NCBI RefSeq assembly: GCF_020524345.1
Contig: NZ_JAIVLH010000022.1
Span: 1 to 64,000 of the forward strand
Origin: Metabacillus niabensis
Lineage (GTDB): Bacteria > Bacillota > Bacilli > Bacillales > Bacillaceae
Direction of reading: 5' to 3'
Length of the DNA stretch: 64,000 nucleotides
Positions 58,573 through 64,000 of the stretch are shown in pieces (position 1 is the first letter of the stretch; each line of letters opens with the position of its first letter). The translations under genes were made by a program, and so were the position numbers. The notes under the pieces are model-generated. The model saw only the letters and a program-made list of their open reading frames with translations, was not told the DNA's origin and ran no database searches.

Positions 58573-58665
58573 TTAGTAGCCGATATATGCTGCACCTACA
58601 ATAATTAACAAGATGAACAATACGACAATCAAAGCAAAGCTGTTTCCACCGTTATAACCACCCAT
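58573..58665 (-). CDS. YjcZ-family sporulation mini-protein, 30 aa
   Basis: The 30-residue product is MGGYNGGNSF followed by ALIVVLFILLIIVGAAYIGY. A glycine/tyrosine/asparagine-rich head and one transmembrane helix are the YjcZ-family pattern; members are made in the mother cell during sporulation in related bacilli. AAGGCGGTGATAG before ATG 58665 is a strong RBS. The gene is convergent with bdbC. Function beyond an association with sporulation is unknown. Confidence 0.88.
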   Translation of the reverse strand: MGGYNGGNSFALIVVLFILLIIVGAAYIGY

Positions 58666-59076
58666 TCTATCACCGCCTTTCCTTCAGTGTTAATGTATTC
58701 TATGAATGAAGGGTTTTGTTTGAAAGGGACAGACATGGAGTTATAAGAAAAGTAATGATTTTGTACTAAATATGTTTAAGTACACTTTCGGAGAATAATA
58801 TATAATCTGATTTTTGTATGTACCATTGAATATTAAGAGCTCAACTGTAAAGGATTATGATAATGAAAATTAACAAATGACGTAGAGTATTGTTATAGTA
58901 GTGATGAAAGTGCTTTAATTATGAAAGCAGTATAAGTGATGTTGATATTTTTGTGGAATAATGGTTGAAATTTTTTGAGGTAACTCCTATAATACAGAAG
59001 GTGGAAGATCATTCTAATATTTGGGAATTCAATGGAGATCTTCATCTACATACTATTCCGATTTGGAGGAGTTTAA

Positions 59077-59607
59077 ATGAGAAAATTTTGGTTTTTATTT
59101 TCTACACTAGTGTTTGCCATCGGGTTAACAGCATGTGCAGGAGAAACGGAAGAATCAACAGATTCGCAAAATACAAAAAGTGAAGATGCTACCTCAGAAG
59201 AAGGGGCAGATAAAGAGCAAAATGCCAAAAGTGCAATGATGCGATTCTATATGTCAACTTCAAAGGCTATAAATGAACATGATGGAGATTTAAATGCATA
59301 TGAAGCTTCAGAAGAAGAGCCAACAGCAGAAATGAAAACTTCAGCAGAAGCATCTGCTAAAGCAGTCGTTGAACAATTAAAGACAATTGAAATTCCTGAA
59401 GAATTAGCAGATCAAAAAGCAGATCTTGAATCAGCTATAGAAGATTTAACAGCATCTTATCAAACAAAAGCAGAAGAGCTTGCAAAAGATGCTCCTTCAT
59501 TAGATGCAGCAAATGAAACATTCACAAAAGCTGATGAGAAACTCGGAAAAGTATTTGAGGGCGTAGGATTAATTCCAACAAGTTTAAGTACAGAGGTTAA
59601 CGACTAA
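59077..59607 (+). CDS. predicted lipoprotein of unknown function
   Basis: A 176-residue exported lipoprotein. The signal peptide ends in lipobox GLTAC-AG (Cys 20). An acidic, low-complexity linker (22-50) follows, then a mostly helical domain (52-165) with heptad-like spacing (KAVVEQLKTIEIPEELADQK, LESAIEDLTASYQTKAEELA). It resembles small helical-bundle lipoproteins of bacilli, but no family is recognised. GGAGG precedes ATG 59077, and a terminator follows at once, so it is monocistronic. Confidence 0.8.
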   Translation: MRKFWFLFSTLVFAIGLTACAGETEESTDSQNTKSEDATSEEGADKEQNAKSAMMRFYMSTSKAINEHDGDLNAYEASEEEPTAEMKTSAEASAKAVVEQLKTIEIPEELADQKADLESAIEDLTASYQTKAEELAKDAPSLDAANETFTKADEKLGKVFEGVGLIPTSLSTEVND

Positions 59608-59610
59608 AAG

Positions 59611-59653
59611 ACAAAACGACTTACCTGAAAATTGGTAGGCCGTTTTGTGTTTA
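59611..59653 (+). terminator. terminator after the lipoprotein gene
   Basis: ACAAAACG (59611-59618) / CGTTTTGT (59641-59648) with an inner CTTACC/GGTAGG stem and TTT after it. Confidence 0.8.
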
Positions 59654-59663
59654 GAGGTAAAAA

Positions 59664-59815
59664 AATATAAAATTTTGTATTTAGTGTCGGTGTCTAGTTC
59701 AAGCGCCTAGCCTTGGGATCATAAGCCACTCAGGAATTGAAGACAAAGAACGTCTTCTATTCCTGAGCGTCTTATGCCTGCCTTAGTCTGACCAAGGCGC
59801 TTACACTTTTCTTAT
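59664..59815 (+). repeat. Bacillus-type intergenic hairpin repeat, copy 4
   Basis: AATATAAAATTTTGTATTTAG, then GTGTCTAGTTCAAGCGCC, GATCATAAGCC and finally ACCAAGGCGCTTACACTTTTC. The inner stem CAGGAATTGAAGAC / GTCTTCTATTCCTG is the same length as in the other copies, with different base pairs from copies 1 and 3. Confidence 0.85.
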
Positions 59816-60006
59816 TATGAACGTTGAATGCCATTGGTAGAGAAGTTTTTTATAAGTTTTTGTAAATTTCTGTGTCCTTCTCGTAGTTTTATTGTTTCTT
59901 CAATAATATTCTGGAAGCTTTCTATATCTTTATCAGATGCATTCAAAAGTGATTTTGGGATACCTTCTGCAAGTTGTTGCAAGCTTAAATCATCTCTCAC
60001 GAACAA
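59815..60006 (-). CDS. hypothetical small protein, about 61-63 aa
   Basis: A predicted helical cytoplasmic protein (VRDDLSLQQLAEGIPKSLL, then KDIESFQNIIEETIKLREG). No family is recognised. AAAGGTGG lies 9 bp upstream of GTG 60000, which is the better start; TTG 60006 gives two more residues but only a 3-bp spacer. Its 3' end abuts a dispersed repeat whose hairpin may end the transcript. Codon use and RBS make it a plausible gene, but short length keeps confidence moderate. Confidence 0.55.
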   Translation of the reverse strand: MFVRDDLSLQQLAEGIPKSLLNASDKDIESFQNIIEETIKLREGHRNLQKLIKNFSTNGIQRS

Positions 60007-60201
60007 TGTCCACCTTTCTATTTAGTTACTTTTCCTCTTATGTACATTAATTTTAGAAATCTTTAAAAACTCCTTCAAAAATTTATCTACAATTATCTAC
60101 ATGATTTTTCTAAGAAATAAAAAACTTATCGTAATATTGCAAGACTTGACATATTTAGCGATGTTTTCTAATCTGGTGCACAGATTGTCGTGATGATATA
60201 G

Positions 60202-60234
60202 AAAGGAGCTGTCACAATTGAGACAGCCCTTTGA
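60202..60234 (-). terminator. terminator after the yocH-like gene
   Basis: On the minus strand AAAGGGCTGTC / GACAGCTCCTTT (one bulge, 8-nt loop) is followed by CTATAT. It lies about 57 bp after the stop codon. Confidence 0.6.
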
Positions 60235-60290
60235 AACTATTTTAATAGATAACTTGAGTTTATAAATAACACAACCATTTTACGTTTTTA

Positions 60291-61028
60291 TTAATCAAGT
60301 ACTTTAATCTTTACTTTTTTTCTACCCCAGTTTACAGCATCTGATTTTGAAGGGATAAAGACATCTATTTTATTGCCTTTAATCGCTCCGCCAGTATCTG
60401 CTGCAACCGCAGTTCCATATCCTTCAACTTCAACAGTTGAGCCAAGAGGAATAACGGAAGGGTCTACTGCAATAACCTTTTTATCTGGATTTGCATTTAG
60501 GTCAATTCCAGTCGCGGTTGTACCTGAACATCCCTCGCAATTTGCAGTATAAGCAGTTGCGGTTACAGTCATTTCCTGACCTTCTGGTTCTTGTTCAGTT
60601 TCTGTTGTTTTTGTATTTTTAACTTTTTGAGCCTTTTTTACTGTTGTAGCAGCAGGCTCAGTAGTATCTTTTTTTGTTTCAGAATGCTTGATTTGGAGCT
60701 CTTCCCCAGGTTTAATAATGTGGGAATCAAGGTCATTCCATTGTTCAAGCTCGTCTATATCTACTTCGTGTTCTTCGGCAATATCCCAGAGAGTATCACC
60801 TAATTTTACTTCATGAAAATCATTAAGAACCAGCTGATCCTCTGGAAGAATTTTATCACTTGATAAGTTATTCCACTCTTTTATATGTTCAACTTCAACT
60901 TCATTTTGTTCGGCAATATCCCAGAGAGTATCACCTTCTTTTACTGTAATTTCTTCTGCAGCAGCTTGTACAGAAAATCCTGCTGTCAAAGATGCGAATG
61001 TGATAAACGAAATTAACTTTCTTTTCAT
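60291..61028 (-). CDS. YocH-like cell-wall protein with two LysM motifs and a 3D domain
   Basis: Secreted wall-active protein of 245 residues. In order: signal peptide (1-24, AQA/AAA type), two LysM repeats (about 26-70 and 71-115, each with GDTLWDIAE), a lysine/threonine/glutamate-rich linker (120-150) and a 3D domain. The last has the lytic-transglycosylase-like barrel residues TAYTANCEGCSGTTATG, IAVDPSVIPLGS and AADTGGAIKG with the three conserved aspartates. YocH of B. subtilis is an autolysin of the WalRK regulon. ATG 61028 has AAGGAGG 8 bp upstream. TGTAAC/TGTTAA hexamers lie upstream (about 61130-61160), but their spacing does not match a WalR box exactly. Confidence 0.9.
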   Translation of the reverse strand: MKRKLISFITFASLTAGFSVQAAAEEITVKEGDTLWDIAEQNEVEVEHIKEWNNLSSDKILPEDQLVLNDFHEVKLGDTLWDIAEEHEVDIDELEQWNDLDSHIIKPGEELQIKHSETKKDTTEPAATTVKKAQKVKNTKTTETEQEPEGQEMTVTATAYTANCEGCSGTTATGIDLNANPDKKVIAVDPSVIPLGSTVEVEGYGTAVAADTGGAIKGNKIDVFIPSKSDAVNWGRKKVKIKVLD

Positions 61029-61274
61029 GTTGTTTACCTCCTTGTTAGCGGTTGTGCTAATCAATGAATTCATCTTACCACGAAAAAGAAAGTTTAAAAG
61101 AACAAGCACTTAACAGTTTGTTTACGTTGTTACAGCTAGATGTTAACAAAGTTACAAACTGTTCCAACAATATCCAATTAAGATGGTTTTTGTGAATTTT
61201 ACTATAGTATTTTCCAATATTGGTAAAAAATAAAGGAGGGATAGTTTTTTCTAATGACATGATTCCAAAGTACA

Positions 61275-61304
61275 AAAATCTCCCTTTAGAAGAGGGATTT
61301 TTTC
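61275..61304. terminator. terminator after the PQQ-type dehydrogenase gene
   Basis: AATCTCCCTT / AAGAGGGATT with one mismatch, flanked by A-run and T-run, 10 bp past the stop codon on the minus strand. Confidence 0.65.
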
Positions 61305-61312
61305 ATATTACT

Positions 61313-62383
61313 TCAATACTCTTTTGTTGTTAAAGGAATATTGAGAAGCTTGTCATCATCTTGATTAGGTGTTCCTCTGCCATCTCGGTTATTTGTAATA
61401 GTGTATAGGTGATTTCCTCCAATTAACACATCTCGCATTCTGCCACTACCCTCGTGAAAAACAGAAGCCTGATTAGAAGATAAGTCAAAACGACGGACTT
61501 TTTCACCTCTTAGTGTGGCAATATAAAGGCTTCCATTCCAATACTCTATACCGGATGGTGCCCAGGTTTGTTCACCTGTGTGAAAAATAGGTGTAACCAT
61601 ACCGGATTTTTCTTCATGTCCTTGTATAACTGGCCATCCATAATTTTGTCCAGGTTTAATCAAGTTAATTTCATCATGTGCACTTTGCCCATGCTCAGTG
61701 CTATAGAGATTGCCATCCTCATCCCATGCAAGGCCTTGAGGATTTCTATGTCCATAAGAATAAAGGTAAGAGGACTGAATTGGGTTATCATAAGGAACTG
61801 CCCCATCAAGGTTCATACGTAAAATCTTTCCTGCTAAACTCTGCTTATCTTGTGCTAAGTCGGGATTACCGGAATCTCCGGTTGTAGCATAAAGCATGCT
61901 GTCAGGACCGATTTTCATTCTCCCGCCATTATGAATTCTTCCACCGGGGATATTTTCTACTAATGTATCTTCTTCAATCCAATTGTCAGCTTCTTTCTTA
62001 AGAACGATGATACGATTTTTGATTACATTTCCTTCTTCATAGGTGTGATAGGCATATGCTTTATGGCTGGTTGTAAAATCAGTTGCTAACACAAACCCCA
62101 ATAATCCGCCTTCTCCCTCATGATGAACATTTTTTGTAAGAGATAACTGTTGTTCGTTCATTGTATCTCCGGATATTTCTATGATTTTTCCTGCGCGTTG
62201 AGTAAGATAAAAGGTTTGATTATGCTTTGCTATGTTCCATGGAATATCCAGATTTTTAGCTAGAGTTTCAACAGTCTTTCCTGTTGTTTCAATATCCTGT
62301 ATTTGCTTCTTTGGGGTTTCATCGTAGGCACACCCTGAAAGAAATAAAAGCAAGATCATCAAATAGACAGTCTTATTAAACAC
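61313..62383 (-). CDS. PQQ-type glucose/sorbosone dehydrogenase-like lipoprotein
   Basis: Exported protein of 356 residues. Lipobox LFLSGC-AY (Cys 18) is followed by a six-bladed beta-propeller of the soluble aldose sugar dehydrogenase (YliI/GDH-B) family. It shows NLDIPWNIA, HHEGEGGLLGFVLATDF, RIHNGGRMKIGPDSMLYATTGD (two stretches), GHRNPQGLAWDEDGNLYSTEHG and GQNYGWPV. The family uses PQQ and calcium, yet many Firmicutes lack PQQ synthesis, so the cofactor may be scavenged or the activity lost. Monocistronic; convergent neighbours are absent. Confidence 0.88.
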   Translation of the reverse strand: MFNKTVYLMILLLFLSGCAYDETPKKQIQDIETTGKTVETLAKNLDIPWNIAKHNQTFYLTQRAGKIIEISGDTMNEQQLSLTKNVHHEGEGGLLGFVLATDFTTSHKAYAYHTYEEGNVIKNRIIVLKKEADNWIEEDTLVENIPGGRIHNGGRMKIGPDSMLYATTGDSGNPDLAQDKQSLAGKILRMNLDGAVPYDNPIQSSYLYSYGHRNPQGLAWDEDGNLYSTEHGQSAHDEINLIKPGQNYGWPVIQGHEEKSGMVTPIFHTGEQTWAPSGIEYWNGSLYIATLRGEKVRRFDLSSNQASVFHEGSGRMRDVLIGGNHLYTITNNRDGRGTPNQDDDKLLNIPLTTKEY

Positions 62384-62450
62384 ATGATCACTCCATTTTT
62401 ATGGTGGAAATATAATCCAATTATACCAATTTTGGAATGTGAAATCAAAA

Positions 62451-62476
62451 AGGAGAAGGCAAGTAGCCTTCTCCTG
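62451..62476 (-). terminator. terminator after the coiled-coil protein gene
   Basis: AGGAGAAGGC / GCCTTCTCCT with a 5-nt loop; on the minus strand it is followed by TTTTTG. Confidence 0.85.
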
Positions 62477-62477
62477 T

Positions 62478-62807
62478 CTATTTCACGGAATCATTTTCTC
62501 CAGATTCACTGACTTTTTCAATTTTATCGACAAACATTTGAAATACTTTTCTTTTCTCATCTAATATTCTTATGTACTGCTTTAGTTCATCATATTTTTC
62601 TACAAATGGTATTTGATAGGTTGTTTTAATTGTTTCGATAATTTCATCATTAATAGTAGATTGAATGACTTGCTTTGTAATTCCGGATTTATAGGAGTAG
62701 ATTTGCAGCTCGTTTTTTACTCTTTCGTATTCTTCATCAAGCTCGATCTTTTGCTTGAGCATCTCTTCTTTCCATTCAGTTAACGCATCTTTTACGTTGG
62801 TCTCCAT
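62478..62807 (-). CDS. hypothetical coiled-coil protein, 109 aa
   Basis: A soluble, strongly charged protein with long helices (ALTEWKEEMLKQKIELDEEY and FVEKYDELKQYIRILDEKRK) and heptad spacing, ending in a disordered SESGENDSVK tail. No family is recognised. ATG 62807 has GAGGAGG 6 bp upstream; the longer frame from 62903 would add 32 residues and has no RBS. Monocistronic, between a dehydrogenase gene and the divergent trhO. Confidence 0.75.
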   Translation of the reverse strand: METNVKDALTEWKEEMLKQKIELDEEYERVKNELQIYSYKSGITKQVIQSTINDEIIETIKTTYQIPFVEKYDELKQYIRILDEKRKVFQMFVDKIEKVSESGENDSVK

Positions 62808-63105
62808 AGTAGTCCTCCTCAGCCTGAAATAAGAAAAAGTATAATGACATATCTTTATACAATATTTCTTAAATCCTTGTAATTTATGGGGGTAAGTAGG
62901 CATTAGGTAAACCTTTTTTTGTGTTTAGTTGAGAAGAGAAATTAGCGGGGTTCCCATACTTTTAACATGTTATCCAAATCTGACCGGTTGCTTTTAGTTA
63001 AATTATTTGTTTTAATTAGATGTTGCGTTTTATTGATAAATGTAACAGCAAGTTACCATCTCTGTATGTATATCTTGCAAATATAATATAGAAGGTGAGA
63101 GTTAT

Positions 63106-64000
63106 ATGGAAAATAAAGAGTATCGAGTTTTATTATATTATCACTATGTTACAATCGAAAACCCTGAAGAGTTTGCTCAAGAGCACTTAGAGTATTGTAA
63201 AAATCTTGGGGTATTAGGAAGAATTTTAATTGCCAATGAAGGAATCAATGGGACACTTTCAGGAACTGTTGAACAAACCGAGCAATATATGGCCCATATG
63301 AAAGAAGACCCTCGTTTTGCAGATATGGTCTATAAAATAGATGAAGAGGATGAACATGCTTTCAAAAAAATCAAAGTTCGTCATCGTCCAGAGCTTGTGA
63401 CACTTCGTTTAGAAGAAGATGTTAATCCACTGGAAATAACAGGAGAGTATTATAGTCCGAAAGAATTCCAAGAAGCAATGCAACAAGAGGATACCGTTAT
63501 TATTGATGCTAGAAATGACTATGAATATGCTGTAGGTCATTTTAAAAATGCGATATTACCTGATATAAATACATTTAAAGAACTTCCAGAATGGATTCGA
63601 GACAACCGTGAAAAATTTGAAGGCAAAAAAATCCTTACTTATTGTACTGGCGGGATTCGTTGTGAAAAGTTCTCAGGCTGGTTACGTAAAGAAGGCTTTG
63701 AAGATGTTGCACAGCTTCACGGCGGAATCGTCACCTACGGAAAAGACCCGGAAGTACAAGGCAAAGACTGGGATGGACAATGTTATGTGTTTGATGAAAG
63801 ACTTATCGTCCCTGTTAATAGAGTGGAGCCGACTGTTGTCGGAAAAGACTATTACACTGGTGAGCCATGTGAACGATTCGTTAACTGTGGAAACCCTGAG
63901 TGTAACAAAAAAATTCTGTGCTCAGAAGAAAATGAACATAAATATTTACGTGCATGCAGCCATGAATGTCGAGTTCATGAACGAAACCGTTATGTGGCAG
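63106..64000 (+). CDS. trhO: tRNA uridine(34) 5-hydroxylase TrhO, rhodanese family (3' end cut off by the window)
   Basis: Hydroxylates wobble uridine 34 of some tRNAs, using prephenate-independent chemistry with O2, toward mo5U/cmo5U. The visible 298 residues have an N-terminal UPF0176 acylphosphatase-like domain ([17 protein letters not shown] at about 37-53), a rhodanese domain with active-site cysteine in [10 protein letters not shown] (about 180-189), and a cysteine-rich tail ([11 protein letters not shown] and CSHEC) that probably binds zinc. ATG 63106 has GAAGGTGAG upstream. The frame is open to the window end; roughly 20-30 residues are expected to be missing. Confidence 0.93.
   Translation, partial: MENKEYRVLLYYHYVTIENPEEFAQEHLEYCKNLGVLGRILIANEGINGTLSGTVEQTEQYMAHMKEDPRFADMVYKIDEEDEHAFKKIKVRHRPELVTLRLEEDVNPLEITGEYYSPKEFQEAMQQEDTVIIDARNDYEYAVGHFKNAILPDINTFKELPEWIRDNREKFEGKKILTYCTGGIRCEKFSGWLRKEGFEDVAQLHGGIVTYGKDPEVQGKDWDGQCYVFDERLIVPVNRVEPTVVGKDYYTGEPCERFVNCGNPECNKKILCSEENEHKYLRACSHECRVHERNRYVA

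Larger units (their letters stand above)
58453..59076. other. 624-bp stretch with one mini-gene
   Basis: Apart from the terminator and the YjcZ-like gene (58573-58665), positions 58700-59076 show no recognised gene, repeat or RNA. A short open frame at 58965-59183 overlaps the lipoprotein gene start and looks spurious. Confidence 0.5.

Noticed and set aside
61130-61165. WalR box upstream of the yocH-like gene
   Set aside because: TGTAAC/TGTTAA hexamers are present but not with the 5-bp spacing of the consensus, so no site was called.

Overview
The window looks like chromosomal DNA of an endospore-forming Bacillaceae bacterium close to Bacillus/Metabacillus. The DNA is AT-rich, ribosome-binding sites are strong AAGGAGG type, and TTG/GTG starts are common. 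It carries a Bacillus-type des-desK-desR cold-shock module, a YjcZ-type sporulation mini-protein, a Spo0M-type protein, two yybP-ykoY (Mn2+) riboswitches and several Bacillus-type intergenic repeats. No rRNA, tRNA, CRISPR array or intact transposase was seen.

Layout. 1-118 is the 3' end of a group II intron. 235-7646 holds housekeeping genes: a PrsA-like foldase, a stand-alone trpB, an HxlR regulator divergent from an aldo/keto reductase-epimerase pair, a PrmA-like methyltransferase, manganese pyrophosphatase, and a TetR regulator that faces an RND exporter (7796-10876) behind repeated operator-like sites. 11065-14002 has small envelope/sporulation genes, including a Mn2+ riboswitch on the minus strand in front of an FbpB-like mini-gene and a short Spo0M gene. 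14261-17142 is the desaturase and its two-component system.

17353-32592 is a fructan (levan/inulin/sucrose) locus: a YesM/YesN-type two-component system with a membrane-anchored binding protein, a CUT1 ABC importer (two permeases and a lipoprotein), an intracellular GH32 fructosidase, a PfkB fructokinase, and a 1239-residue secreted GH32 levanase with three CBM66-like modules, an Ig-like domain and a ricin-type lectin domain. 32712-37586 holds an epimerase and a heterodimeric ABC exporter whose first subunit is frameshifted.

37620-54131 is a pectin/rhamnogalacturonan locus: AraC and YesS (RhgR)-type regulators, SGNH acetylesterase, two alpha/beta esterases, YteP/YtcP/YtcQ-type ABC importer, YesL-like protein, GH43, GH105, GH28 and pectinesterase. 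None of its enzymes has a visible signal peptide, so it appears built for intracellular breakdown of imported oligomers. A 9-bp motif, TAATCATTA, recurs in several of its non-coding regions.

54405-55288 is a second Mn2+ riboswitch in front of a TerC-family gene. 55548-58452 is a BlaI/M56-peptidase pair followed by DoxX and a BdbD/BdbC disulfide-forming pair, with three BlaI-like operators. The rest holds a YjcZ-like mini-gene, a lipoprotein, a YocH-like LysM-3D protein, a PQQ-type sugar dehydrogenase, a coiled-coil protein and the 5' part of trhO, which runs off the end.
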